From positions 124,001 through 188,000 of the forward strand of contig NZ_JAEIOJ010000009.1 of the NCBI RefSeq assembly GCF_016464305.1: a DNA stretch of 64,000 nt, given 5' to 3'. A program made the position numbers and the translations under genes. Shown in pieces: positions 7,885-16,665 of the stretch. How positions within the stretch are numbered: position 1 is the stretch's first letter; each line of letters begins with the position of its first letter. Origin of the DNA: Umezawaea beigongshangensis. Its GTDB lineage: Bacteria; Actinomycetota; Actinomycetes; Mycobacteriales; Pseudonocardiaceae. The notes beneath the pieces were generated by a model. That model was not told the origin of the DNA, made no database searches, and was given only the letters and a program-made list of their open reading frames with translations.

Positions 7885-9027
7885 GTGCAGGACGTTCTCC
7901 GCTCCACGTGGGGTGAACCGCGGCCCCACCGGCCGCCGCGGCAGGTGTGGCGGGACCGGGCGCTCGTGGGCGTGCTCGTGGTGGCGGCGACCCTGGAAGC
8001 GGTCCTCCGGACGGATCTCCCGTGGCGGGGGCTGTGGGCGGTCGTGGTGATCGGGCTGGCGCCCACGCTGCTGTGGCGCCGCACCCGGCCGCTGCTCGTC
8101 GTCGCCGTCGCCTTCGGCGTCACCGGTCTGGTCCCGCTGGTGACGGGCGACCGGGCGGAGCCGTACACGGCGGCCTTCATGCTGGTCCTGGTGTACTCGG
8201 TGGTCAGGTGGGGCTCCGGCCGCGAAGCCGTCACCGGCCTGGTGATCGTGGTCGGCGCCGCGTCTCTCTCCCTGGCCCTCCGCCAGGCCGTTCTCGCCGA
8301 CGCGATCGGCGGGGCGGCCGTGGTGTTCTCGGCCGTGGCCCTCGGTGCGGCGCTGCGGTACCGGGCCCGGTCGCGGACCCGCGAACTGGCTCAGGTCAAG
8401 CTGCTGGAACGGGAACGGCTGGCCCGCGACCTGCACGACACCGTCGCCCACCACGTCTCGGCGATCGCGATCCGCGCCCAGGCCGGTCTCGCGACGTCGG
8501 TGTCGCAGCCGGACGCCGCGGCCGACGCGCTGCGCCTGATCGAGGCCGAGGCGTCGCGCGCCCTGGCCGAGATGCGAGCGATGGTGCGCGTCCTGCGACG
8601 CGACGACCTCGTCGACCTCGTCGACCTGGAGCCCAGCCCGCGCATCGCCGACCTCGGGCAGCTCTCGGCCAGGGCCCGCACCGGCCCGTCGGTCGAGGTG
8701 AGCCTCTCCGGCGACGTGGACGACGTCCACCCGTCGATCGGCGCCGCGACCTACCGCCTGGCCCAGGAGGCGGTCACCAACGCGCGGCGGCACGCCCGGC
8801 ACGCCACCCTCATCGAGGTCCGCGTCGCCGCTGACGACACGTCGGTGCACCTGCGCGTGAGCGACGACGGCGAGGGTTCCGCCCGCCGGACGACCCCACC
8901 GGGGTACGGACTCATCGGCATGTTCGAGCGCGTCGACCTGCTCGGAGGCACCTGCGCGGCGGGCCCCGGTCGTGATCGGGGCTGGACCGTGACGGCCACC
9001 CTGCCCAGGACGGGGTCCGCGCTGTGA
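7885..9027 (+). CDS. NarL/DesK-type sensor histidine kinase, 380 aa
   Basis: The N-terminal half has about five hydrophobic segments (residues about 25-155) forming a membrane sensor with little extracellular loop. It is followed by a HisKA_3 dimerisation helix, LERERLARDLHDTVAHHVSA, in which the His after ARDLHD is the phospho-acceptor (about residue 187). The HATPase domain shows the N box YRLAQEAVTNARRHA and the G box segment DDGEGS...GYGLIGMFERV. The GTG start at 7885 puts the first transmembrane segment at a sensible position. Its stop overlaps the response-regulator start (GTGA), so the two are translated together as a two-component system. The signal is unknown. Confidence 0.92.
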   Translation: MQDVLRSTWGEPRPHRPPRQVWRDRALVGVLVVAATLEAVLRTDLPWRGLWAVVVIGLAPTLLWRRTRPLLVVAVAFGVTGLVPLVTGDRAEPYTAAFMLVLVYSVVRWGSGREAVTGLVIVVGAASLSLALRQAVLADAIGGAAVVFSAVALGAALRYRARSRTRELAQVKLLERERLARDLHDTVAHHVSAIAIRAQAGLATSVSQPDAAADALRLIEAEASRALAEMRAMVRVLRRDDLVDLVDLEPSPRIADLGQLSARARTGPSVEVSLSGDVDDVHPSIGAATYRLAQEAVTNARRHARHATLIEVRVAADDTSVHLRVSDDGEGSARRTTPPGYGLIGMFERVDLLGGTCAAGPGRDRGWTVTATLPRTGSAL

Positions 9028-9701
9028 GCGTCCGGGTGGTCGTCGCCGACGACCAGGAGATCGTCCGCACCGGGCTCACGATGATCCTCGACGCCCAGCC
9101 TGGCATCGAGGTCGTCGGCGCGGCGGCCGACGGGGGACGCGCCGTGGAGCTCGCCCGGAGCCTGCGCCCGGACGTGTGCCTGTTCGACATCCGCATGCCG
9201 GGGGTCGACGGCATCGAGGCCACCCGGCTCCTGGCCGGACCGGACGTGGCCGACCCCCTGGCGGTCGTCGTCATCACCACGTTCGACCTGGACGAGTACG
9301 TCTACGCCGCGCTCAGGGCCGGTGCTCTGGGCTTCCTGCTCAAGGACGCGGGGCCCGCGCTGCTCGCCCAGGCCGTCCGGGCCGCCGCCGACGGCGACGC
9401 GCTCATCGCCCCGAACGTCACCGCACGGCTGCTCAGGACCTTCGCCGCCGCCGGTCCCTCGGCACCGCCCGCGCAACCCGTCGAACCGCTCACGGACCGC
9501 GAGGAGCAGGTCCTCGTCACCGTGGCACGGGGGCGGACCAACAGCGAGATCGCCGACGAGCTGCACATCACCCTGAGCACGGTCAAGACGCACGTCGCGA
9601 GCCTGATGGCCAAGCTGGGGGTCCGGAACCGGGTCGAGATCGCCATGTGGGCCCACGAGACCCGGCGCGTCGGGAGCGGGTCCGGCCGTCACAGGCGGTG
9701 A
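9024..9701 (+). CDS. NarL/LuxR-type response regulator, 225 aa
   Basis: The receiver domain spans residues about 1-125, with the acidic pair in VVVADDQEIVR, the phospho-acceptor Asp in PDVCLFDIRMPGVDGIEA (about 54), the switch Thr in VVVITTFDLDEYV and the Lys in GFLLKDAGP. The C-terminal LuxR helix-turn-helix is LTDREEQVLVTVARGRTNSE with IADELHITLSTVKTHVASLM. It is coupled to the upstream kinase by a 4-base overlap and should be its partner, activating or repressing targets as a phosphorylated dimer. The quinone reductase divergent from the kinase is one possible target, by position only. Confidence 0.95.
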   Translation: MSVRVVVADDQEIVRTGLTMILDAQPGIEVVGAAADGGRAVELARSLRPDVCLFDIRMPGVDGIEATRLLAGPDVADPLAVVVITTFDLDEYVYAALRAGALGFLLKDAGPALLAQAVRAAADGDALIAPNVTARLLRTFAAAGPSAPPAQPVEPLTDREEQVLVTVARGRTNSEIADELHITLSTVKTHVASLMAKLGVRNRVEIAMWAHETRRVGSGSGRHRR

Positions 9702-9884
9702 CGCACGACCGGGCGCCGACCGAAAGTACGAGTCGCCACCCGTCCGGGAGAACGGCTCGGCTCCGGCCCTTCTCCCGATGACCGCCACGGCGTCGGTGAC
9801 GAGACTCGGACCACGACGCCGGACACGGCGTCGTGGCGCCGACCTCCCGCCGACGGGCGGCCGGGACGACGAAGGGCCTCCGCC

Positions 9885-10580
9885 ATGACCTCCTCCTCCA
9901 CCAGGGCCGACCGGCTCGTGCCCACCGCGCTGATCGCGCTCACCCTCGTCCCGGCGCTCGGCGGGGCCGTCCGCCTCGCCGACCTGGCGGGCGGTGAGGC
10001 CACCCCGGAGAGCGCGAGGTTCTTCGCCGCGCCCCTGCCGGTGGTGCTGCACATCGTCAGCGCCGTCCTGTACTGCCTCGTGGGCGCCTTCCAGTTCGCG
10101 CCGGGGTTCCGCCGCCGCAACCCCGGCAGGCACCGCGCCCTCGGCCGCGTCCTGGTGCCGGCCGGTCTCGTGATGGGCCTGTCGGGGTTGTGGATGACGC
10201 TGTTCTACCCCTACCCGGAGGGTGACGGCGACCTGCTCGCCGCCTTCCGGCTGGTGTTCGGTGCCGCCACGGTGCTGGCCATCGTCCTCGGCCTCACCGC
10301 GATCCGGCGACGCGACGTCGTCCGGCACCGTGCGTGGATGATCCGGGGTTACGCGATCGCCCAGGGCGCGGGCACGCAGGCGCTGGTCACGTCGGCGTGG
10401 GTGGTGCTCGTCGGCCCTGCCGCCGGGTTGACCCGGACACTGCTGCTGGGAGCGGGCTGGGTGATCAACGTGGCCGTCGCGGAGTGGCTGGTCCGGCGAC
10501 GGCGGTCCGGTTCCGCGCGCACCGCCGGTGTCACCGGCCGCCGGTCCGGTGCGCCGCAGGAGGTCGGTCGACGGTTCTGA
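9885..10580 (+). CDS. DUF2306 membrane protein, 231 aa
   Basis: The sequence shows about six hydrophobic segments. It contains PVVLHIVSAVLYCLVGAFQF and the family-like block RRNPGRHRALGRVLVPAGLV, then RRDVVRHRAWMIRGYAIAQG. The paired His-containing motifs (RHRALGR and RHRAWMIR) flanking transmembrane helices are characteristic of DUF2306 proteins, whose biochemical role is not known to me. It is a separate transcription unit 183 bases downstream of the response-regulator gene, on the same strand, and could be its target. Confidence 0.8.
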   Translation: MTSSSTRADRLVPTALIALTLVPALGGAVRLADLAGGEATPESARFFAAPLPVVLHIVSAVLYCLVGAFQFAPGFRRRNPGRHRALGRVLVPAGLVMGLSGLWMTLFYPYPEGDGDLLAAFRLVFGAATVLAIVLGLTAIRRRDVVRHRAWMIRGYAIAQGAGTQALVTSAWVVLVGPAAGLTRTLLLGAGWVINVAVAEWLVRRRRSGSARTAGVTGRRSGAPQEVGRRF

Positions 10581-10888
10581 CCACCGGTGAGGCCAGGAGG
10601 AGGACGGCGCCGTGCCGATCACCACGACGGCCGTCGACACGATCGTCCCGAGGTCGACGTCGGACGTCGGGTTCGCGAACCGGATCACGACCGCGGGAGT
10701 TCACCCGAGTTCGACGTCTGCCGAACGCGTGTCCCGCACGGGAGCAGGGACCCCGAACGATGTTCGGCGCACCGCGCTGCCGGCCGCTTCCGCCCGAACG
10801 AGGTTCTGCGGCGCGCGACCACGGCGGTGTCGGGTGGTTCGCTGCGTCCTCGACACCGTCGACGCTCGACCCGAATTAGAGTGATCTC
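10581..10888. other. 308-base gap with no recognised gene
   Basis: No supported coding sequence is visible. Just before the DUF2000 gene the sequence TTAGAGTG lies about 8 bases upstream of the GTG and might be a -10 region for a leaderless transcript, but this is weak. Confidence 0.3.
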
Positions 10889-11341
10889 GTGAACGACCCG
10901 GTGGTCGGCCGTCTGGAGACGAAGATCGTCGTCATCCTGGCGGAGGGGCTCGGCGCCGCGGAGGCGGCCAACGCCGCGGCGGTGCTGGCGCTCAGCGCCA
11001 GCGCGGAGAGCTCCGACCTGGGCCCGGCGGGGATCGACGCCCACGGCGTCGACCACGGGCGGATCGACCGCCACCCCGTGCCCGTCCTCGTGAGCGACCA
11101 GGCCACCCTGGCGAGGGTGCACGCCGAGAGCACGCAGGGGGACGAGCCCCTGCACGTCGTGGCGTTCACCGAGGTGGCGAGACGGGCGCGCGACTACGAC
11201 GCGTACCTCGCCGACCTGCGCACGACCGCTCCCGAGGACAACTCCTACGTGGGCCTGCTCCTGCGCGGCCCGCGACGCCGCGTCACCCGCGTCACCAGGC
11301 GTCTGCGGCTCTACGACGGGACCGGTGCCGCACCGGCGTAG
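10889..11341 (+). CDS. DUF2000-family protein, 150 aa
   Basis: The start VGRLETKIVVILAEGLGAAE and later NAAAVLALSASA fit the DUF2000 family, a peptidyl-tRNA-hydrolase-II-like fold. KIVVILAEGL forms the first strand and AANAAAVLAL the first helix. HPVPVLVSDQATLARVH and EPLHVVAFTEVARRARDYDA follow in the expected order, and the length is right. No enzymatic role is established for the family as far as I know. The GTG at 10889 gives the family's usual N-terminus. Confidence 0.75.
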   Translation: MNDPVVGRLETKIVVILAEGLGAAEAANAAAVLALSASAESSDLGPAGIDAHGVDHGRIDRHPVPVLVSDQATLARVHAESTQGDEPLHVVAFTEVARRARDYDAYLADLRTTAPEDNSYVGLLLRGPRRRVTRVTRRLRLYDGTGAAPA

Positions 11342-11444
11342 ACGGACCGCGCAGACGCCCCTCCCCCGCGCACCCGCGCCGGACTCCGGCCGAGACCGCC
11401 GAGCTGTCCACCGGTTCGTCGCTCGTGGAGACGGGGATCTGCGG

Positions 11445-11735
11445 TCAGCCGGTGGCGCACCACGCGACGACCCCGGCCAGGAGCGCGCTGACGGAGAGGT
11501 CGAACTCGGTGAGCACGACGCCGTGGCCCCGCAGCGGGTCGACGACCCGCTGCGCGCCGCGCTCGTCGCCGTCGTGCTCGTGGTGGTCCAGGTGGACGTG
11601 CGCCGCGCCGACGCCCGCCGCCGGCGGGGTGTGACGAGGCCGTACCGGCGCACCACCTCCGCGCGGTCGGGACCGGTCCTGGCCGACACCCCTCCCCGGT
11701 CCACCTCGACCGCGGTGGTCGGCACCCGCACCTGT
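11445..11735 (-). pseudogene. Possible decayed gene inside a 639-base gap
   Basis: Between 11342 and 11980 no intact gene is visible. On the minus strand one frame reads TQVRVPTTAVEVDRGGVSAR, then PDRAEVVRRYGLVTP. Near 11632 the protein-like character switches to another frame, AGVGAAHVHLDHHEHDGDER, then VLTEFDLSVSALLAGVVAW, ending at the stop at 11445-11447. The change of frame suggests one gene disrupted by an indel. I do not recognise the family, and it could be coincidence in GC-rich DNA. Confidence 0.22.
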
Positions 11736-11980
11736 GTCCCGGAGTCCTCGTCCGGTGTCGCTGTCGTGCGACCTCCTCGACGCGGACGTGACGGCCGCCG
11801 CGCGGCCGCCGGAGACCGGCGGTACCGGGACGACCGGGCGGCGGGGCCGGTCTCGGACGGGGCGACGGACCGGCGGGGCTCCGGCGGACGACGAGCAGGC
11901 GATCCGGTCCGCGTGGTGGCCCTGCCGAGCGCGGCGCAGGTCCCGCTCACCGGATCGTGGTCCTCCCGTTACCCGCGCGA

Positions 11981-12715
11981 TCAGCCCAGGCGCCAGGCCG
12001 CCACCGCGGGCGGCGCCGTCAGCGGGACGAAGCCCGCTGCGGCCAGTTCGGCGTCCAGGGTCGGACGGGACACCACGGCGGCGTCGAACTCGGCGGTGTC
12101 CTCGGACACGAGAGCGTCCTCGCGCCACGCGCGGTAGGTGATGCTCCAGCGCATCGCGTCAGGCCCGGTCGGGACGGCCGAGGCGGTGTGGTCGTAGCGG
12201 TGCCGGCCGAGGGCGCGGCCGGGCACGGTCACGGGTGCCACCTCCAGCGGCTCGTCCGGTACCGGAGCGTCGACGACCACCACACCGCCCGGCGTGAGGT
12301 TGCGGGCGCACCACGACCACAGCCGCGGCCGGTCCTCGGCACCGAAGTGGCTCAACGCGTTGAACGCCACCACGGCGTCCACCGGTCCGGGCAGCGCCAC
12401 GTCCGGTGCGCGTCCCGGCAGCAGGGTCACGGCACGCGCCGTGCGCTCGCGCTCCAGCATCCGCGTCGCCAGGGCGGCGCGCATGGCCGGCGCGGGCTCG
12501 ATCGCGAACACCTCGCCGTCCGGCGGCAGCAGCTCGACCAGGGCGCGGGTGAACGTCCCGGTGCCCGGTCCGATCTCGGCGACCGTGGTGGCGCCGCGCA
12601 GCGGGGACGGCAGCGCCGCCACCACGGTCTCGACCGCCGCCGCGGGGAAGATCGCGTCGTAGTACTGCGCGTTCACGGCGTAGTTGCGCTCGACCGACTC
12701 GTGGTCAGCGTTCAT
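11981..12715 (-). CDS. Class I SAM-dependent methyltransferase, 244 aa
   Basis: The SAM-binding motif I is TVAEIGPGTGTFTRALVELL (about residues 43-62), followed by the acidic residue at the end of strand 2 in EVFAIEPAPAMRAAL, and motif II-like PVDAVVAFNALSHFG. LTPGGVVVVDAPVP is the usual strand-5 region. Start ATG at 12713-12715 has a GGAGG site 7 bases upstream; a longer GTG-initiated frame is less likely. It is divergent from the first NRPS gene and shares the 137-base control region with the Zur-like box. It may be a third methyltransferase of the pathway or an unrelated neighbour; its substrate is unknown. Confidence 0.82.
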   Translation of the reverse strand: MNADHESVERNYAVNAQYYDAIFPAAAVETVVAALPSPLRGATTVAEIGPGTGTFTRALVELLPPDGEVFAIEPAPAMRAALATRMLERERTARAVTLLPGRAPDVALPGPVDAVVAFNALSHFGAEDRPRLWSWCARNLTPGGVVVVDAPVPDEPLEVAPVTVPGRALGRHRYDHTASAVPTGPDAMRWSITYRAWREDALVSEDTAEFDAAVVSRPTLDAELAAAGFVPLTAPPAVAAWRLG

Positions 12716-12769
12716 CAGGACCTCCAGGACAGCGGTGCCGATCACACCACGAGTTGACACACCAATGGG

Positions 12770-12784
12770 TGAAAATGATAACCA
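12770..12784 (+). promoter_or_regulatory. Zur-like operator between methyltransferase and NRPS genes
   Basis: TGAAAATGATAACCA is a 15-base, 7-1-7 imperfect palindrome. Read on the other strand (TGGTTATCATTTTCA) it matches 12 of 15 positions of the mycobacterial Zur consensus TGAAAATCATTTTCA as I recall it. It also resembles a Fur box, so iron cannot be excluded. It lies 69 bases before the NRPS start and 55 bases before the divergent methyltransferase start, inside an AT-rich island that stands out in this GC-rich DNA. Binding by the local Fur/Zur-family protein is inferred. Confidence 0.5.
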
Positions 12785-12852
12785 TTAATAGGAAGGTCGG
12801 GTGAACGGGTCGACTGCGACACGACGAACCGACGCGAACCGAAGGAGCCACG

Positions 12853-15800
12853 GTGAGCACCACCCCCGCCCACCCGACCACCGCCGGAGACGAGTTGACG
12901 GCAGCGGTGACGGTCGCCGTCGCCGACGCGCTCGACCTCTCCCCCGACGAACTCGACCCCGAGGTCCCGCTGGTCGAGCTGGGCCTGGAGTCCTTCACCG
13001 CCGTGCGGCTGCGGCGGCGGCTGCGCGAGGACACCGGGGTCGGGCTCGCGCTGACGGACTTCCTGGGCGGCGCCACGGCGCGCACGGTCGCCGAGGCGCT
13101 CGCCGCGGCGGACCCGGCGCGCGGCGCGGCCGTGGACGAGACCGCTGCGGCCGACGCGGTCGCGGACGACGGGACGTTCCCGCTGACGCCCGTGCAGATC
13201 GCCTACTGGGTGGGACGCGACCCGTCGTTCCCGCTGGGCGGGGTGGCGACGTTCTTCTACCGCGAGTTCGAGCACGACACCGCCGAGGACCCGGACGCCG
13301 AGGTCGCGCGGCTGACCGCCGCGTGGAACCTGCTCGTGCGGCGGCACCCGGCGCTGCGGACGGTCGTCGACGGCGACGCGCGCGGCCGGGTCCTGGAGGA
13401 GGTGCCGGAGCTGGTGCTCCCGGTGACCGACCTGCGCCACCTGCCCCCCGCCGCGGCGGTCGACGAGGCCGAGCGGTTGCGGCACGGCTGGTCCCACCAG
13501 GTGCGGCCCGCCGACCGGTGGCCGCTCTACGACCTGCGGGTGGTGCTGCTGCCCACCGGTCGTACGCGGGTCTGCGTCGGGACCGACGTGCTGGCGCTGG
13601 ACCTCGCCGGGTGGGTGCAGGTGATCTCCGAGTGGGGCGCGCTGGTCGCCGACCCCGTCGCCGAACTGCCGCCGCCGGCGTCCACGTTCGCCGCGTTCGC
13701 CCGCCGCCGCACCGCACCGGCCGCCGTCGCCGCGCTGGACCTGCCGCCCGGTCCGGCGCTGCCGCTGGCCACCGATCCGCGGGAGCTGCGTTCGCACCGC
13801 TTCACCCGCACCGCGACGGAGCTGACGCCGCGGAGGTGGGCGGAGCTGCGGCGGCGGGCGGCCCGCCACGGGCTCAGCCCGACCGGGGTGCTGCTCGCGG
13901 CGTGCTCGCTGACGCTGGCCCGCTGGGGCGCCACCGACGAGTTCTGCCTCACCGCCACGCTGTTCGACCGGCCCGACGAGGCCGAGCTGGCGCACGTGGT
14001 GGGCGACTTCACCTCCACCGTCCCGGTGCGCGTCCCGCGGTGGGAGCCGTTGCGGGGCGAGGGTTTCGCCGCCTGGGCGGGCTCGGTCAACACCTCCTTC
14101 TGGTCCGCCATGGACGGACGCGACAGCGCGCTCGTCAGCGGCGCGGCGGCGCTGGAGGCACCTCGCCACCCGGTGGTGTTCACCAGCGGGCTGGGTCTGA
14201 CCCCGGACGGCCGCGACCCGGCCGGCTGGCTGGGCCGGGAGGTCTTCGGCATCTCCCAGACCCCGCAGGTGCTGCTGGACCACATCGTGCTGGAGGAGGG
14301 CGGCCGCCTGCGGATCTGCTGGGACGCGGTGGACACCGCGTACCCGGACGGACTCGTCGCGGGCATGGCGCGGGCGCACGCGCTGCTGCTGGAGCGGCTG
14401 GCCGACTCCGACGCGGCGTGGGAGGACCCGTCGCTGGGCTGGGTGCCGTCGTTCGAACCGGACGCGGAGCTGAACGCGACCCCCTTCGGCGAGGCGGGAC
14501 CGCTGCTGGACGACCCGCTGCGCGCCGCCGCGCGGGACGCGGGTGAGCGGCCCGCGCTGCTGGACGCCCGCGGTGTCACCTCGCACGAGGAGCTGGCCGC
14601 CGTCGCGCGCGCCCTGGGGGCGCGGCTGGCCGGCGCCGGCGTGGGGCCGGGAGATCTGGTCGCGGTGTCCGCGCCGAAGGGGCGCGAGCAGGTGGCGGCG
14701 CTGCTGGGCGTGTCGGCGAGCGGCGCGGGGTACGTGCCGGTGGAGCCGTCGTGGCCCGCGGAGCGGGTGGCGTCGGTGTGCGAGCAGGCCGGGGTGCGGC
14801 ACGCCGTCGTCGCGGCGGGCGCCGCTCCGGCGTGGCCGGAGGGCGTGCGGGTGCACGAGGCCACCACGAGCGACCCGGCCGGCCCGGCCACCACAGCCGA
14901 CCCGGTCGGCGAGCCGCGGCGGCCCGTGCCCGGCGACCTGGCCTACGCGATCTTCACCTCCGGCTCGACCGGCCGCCCCAAGGGCGTGGCGGTCGAGCAC
15001 CGCGCCGCCCGCACCACGATCGACGACCTCGTGGACCGGTTCCCGATCGGGCCGCGGGACCGGGTGCTGGCGCTCTCGGCGTTCAGCTTCGACCTGTCGG
15101 TGCACGACGTGTTCGGCGTCCTCGGCGCGGGTGGTGCGCTGGTGCTGCCCGACGCCGACCGGCAGCGCGATCCGGGCCACTGGCTGGAGCTCGCGGAGCG
15201 GCACGGGGTGACGCTGTGGAACACGGCGCCCGCGCTGCTGGAGATGCTCGTGGAGTACGCCGAGATCGACCCGGACCTGGCGGCGCGGGCACTGCGGCCG
15301 CTGCGGCTGGTGTTCCTCTCCGGCGACTGGATCCCGGTGACGCTGCCCGACCGGCTGCGCGCGCTGGCCCCGTCCGCGACGGTGGTGAGCCTCGGCGGGG
15401 CCACCGAGGCGGCGATCTGGTCGATCTGCCACGTGGTCGAGGACGTCGACCCGGCGTGGAGCAGCATCCCCTACGGGCGCGCGCTGCGCGGACAGAGCTT
15501 CCACGTCCTCGACGAGCACGGCGCTCCCTGCCCGGTGGGCGAGCCCGGTGAGCTGCACATCGGCGGTGACGGTCTGGCGCGCGGCTACGCCGGTGATCCC
15601 GCGCAGACCGCGCAGCGCTTCGTCCACCACCCGGTGCTGGGGCGGCGGTTGTACCGGACCGGCGACCTGGGGCGCTGGCGGCACGACGGTGAGATCGAGT
15701 TCCTGGGCCGGGTGGACCGGCAGGTGAAGATCCGCGGTCACCGCATCGAGCTGGGCGAGGTCGAGTCGGTGCTCGACCGGGTGCCGTCGGTGCGCAAGTC

Positions 15801-16665
15801 GGTGGCGCTGGCGGTGCCGGGGCCCGACGACCGGCCCCGGCTGGTGGCGCACGTCGTGCCCGCCGGGTCCGCGGAGTCCGTGGTGGAGGCCGACCTGGTG
15901 GCGCACCTGCGGCAGCGGGTGCCCGACTACATGGTGCCCAGCCGGTTCTGCGTGCACCCGGAGTTCCCGGTGACCCCCAACGGCAAGGTCGACTACGCGG
16001 CGCTGCCCAACCCGTACCGGCGCGGCACCGCGCACGCCGAGGTCGTCGCGGAGGCGCCGCCCGCCGCGGACCCGGTGGTGGACGGGTCGTGGTGGGAGAA
16101 CGCGGTGGCGCGGGCCGCCGCGCTGGGGCTGGAGGTGTCGCTGGGCGTGGCCCCCGGCGCGCTCGCTCCCGCCGACGCGCTGGAGTCGGCGGCCCGGTGG
16201 AGCCGCGAGACGCGGCGAGAGGCGCGGGCGCGCGGTGCGGCGCTGGAGGAGCGGTTCGCGCCGGACGGACTGGTGCGTCTCGTCGCCGCACCCGGCGCCG
16301 TGCCGGTTCCCGCTCCGCTTCCCGAGTCCGCTCCCGTCCCGGTCGCCCCGGTCGCCGACCCGGAGGTGGAGCGGGTCGTGGCGGAGGTGTTCTCCGAGCT
16401 GCTCGGCTGCGCGGTGGACGCGGAGGCGCCGTTCTTCTCCCTCGGCGCCACGTCGCTGACGCTGGTGCTCGCCACGCGGCGGCTGGTCGACCGCGGCTGG
16501 TCGCGGCTCGCGGTGGTGGACCTGTTCGCCCACCCGTCCGCCCGCGCCCTCGCCGCCTTCCTCACCGGCGTCGCCACCCCCGCCGCGCCACCACCACCGG
16601 TGCCGTCAGCGGCACCGGTGGGTCGGCGGGCGGCTCGGCTGCTGGCGCAGGAGGTGGCCCGGTGA
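12853..16665 (+). CDS. NRPS: CP-Cy-A-PCP (cysteine-type adenylation), 1270 aa
   Basis: Domains in order: an N-terminal carrier protein with phosphopantetheine Ser47 in VELGLESF; a heterocyclisation (Cy) domain from about 109 (FPLTPVQIAYWVGRD); an adenylation domain from about 550 with IFTSGSTGRPKG near 702; and a C-terminal carrier with Ser1201 in LGATSL. Hand alignment of the A-domain pocket gives D747, L748, H751, N790, F821, S823, L847, I855, W856 and K1045. This is close to the recalled yersiniabactin cysteine code DLYNLSLIWK, so Cys is the likely substrate. The Cy motif reads DVLALDLAG (D245, D250, with Gly253 in place of Ser). About 90 residues of unassigned sequence separate A10 from the PCP. 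The GTG has a GAAGGAG site. The stop overlaps the next gene (GTGA). Confidence 0.9.
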   Translation: MSTTPAHPTTAGDELTAAVTVAVADALDLSPDELDPEVPLVELGLESFTAVRLRRRLREDTGVGLALTDFLGGATARTVAEALAAADPARGAAVDETAAADAVADDGTFPLTPVQIAYWVGRDPSFPLGGVATFFYREFEHDTAEDPDAEVARLTAAWNLLVRRHPALRTVVDGDARGRVLEEVPELVLPVTDLRHLPPAAAVDEAERLRHGWSHQVRPADRWPLYDLRVVLLPTGRTRVCVGTDVLALDLAGWVQVISEWGALVADPVAELPPPASTFAAFARRRTAPAAVAALDLPPGPALPLATDPRELRSHRFTRTATELTPRRWAELRRRAARHGLSPTGVLLAACSLTLARWGATDEFCLTATLFDRPDEAELAHVVGDFTSTVPVRVPRWEPLRGEGFAAWAGSVNTSFWSAMDGRDSALVSGAAALEAPRHPVVFTSGLGLTPDGRDPAGWLGREVFGISQTPQVLLDHIVLEEGGRLRICWDAVDTAYPDGLVAGMARAHALLLERLADSDAAWEDPSLGWVPSFEPDAELNATPFGEAGPLLDDPLRAAARDAGERPALLDARGVTSHEELAAVARALGARLAGAGVGPGDLVAVSAPKGREQVAALLGVSASGAGYVPVEPSWPAERVASVCEQAGVRHAVVAAGAAPAWPEGVRVHEATTSDPAGPATTADPVGEPRRPVPGDLAYAIFTSGSTGRPKGVAVEHRAARTTIDDLVDRFPIGPRDRVLALSAFSFDLSVHDVFGVLGAGGALVLPDADRQRDPGHWLELAERHGVTLWNTAPALLEMLVEYAEIDPDLAARALRPLRLVFLSGDWIPVTLPDRLRALAPSATVVSLGGATEAAIWSICHVVEDVDPAWSSIPYGRALRGQSFHVLDEHGAPCPVGEPGELHIGGDGLARGYAGDPAQTAQRFVHHPVLGRRLYRTGDLGRWRHDGEIEFLGRVDRQVKIRGHRIELGEVESVLDRVPSVRKSVALAVPGPDDRPRLVAHVVPAGSAESVVEADLVAHLRQRVPDYMVPSRFCVHPEFPVTPNGKVDYAALPNPYRRGTAHAEVVAEAPPAADPVVDGSWWENAVARAAALGLEVSLGVAPGALAPADALESAARWSRETRREARARGAALEERFAPDGLVRLVAAPGAVPVPAPLPESAPVPVAPVADPEVERVVAEVFSELLGCAVDAEAPFFSLGATSLTLVLATRRLVDRGWSRLAVVDLFAHPSARALAAFLTGVATPAAPPPPVPSAAPVGRRAARLLAQEVAR

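Noticed and set aside
11445-12128. Long minus-strand frame as an intact gene
   Set aside because: Most of it is antisense to no domain and low complexity; only short protein-like pieces in two frames remain, reported as a possible decayed gene.
12764-12786. Iron box (DtxR/IdeR or Fur) instead of a Zur box
   Set aside because: The recalled DtxR/IdeR consensus TTAGGTTAGGCTAACCTAA does not fit. A Fur-type match remains partly possible, so zinc is preferred but not certain.
12742-16533. Very long minus-strand open frame opposite the first NRPS
   Set aside because: It is a GC-driven shadow with Arg/His/Gln-rich composition and no domain; the plus strand carries all NRPS motifs.
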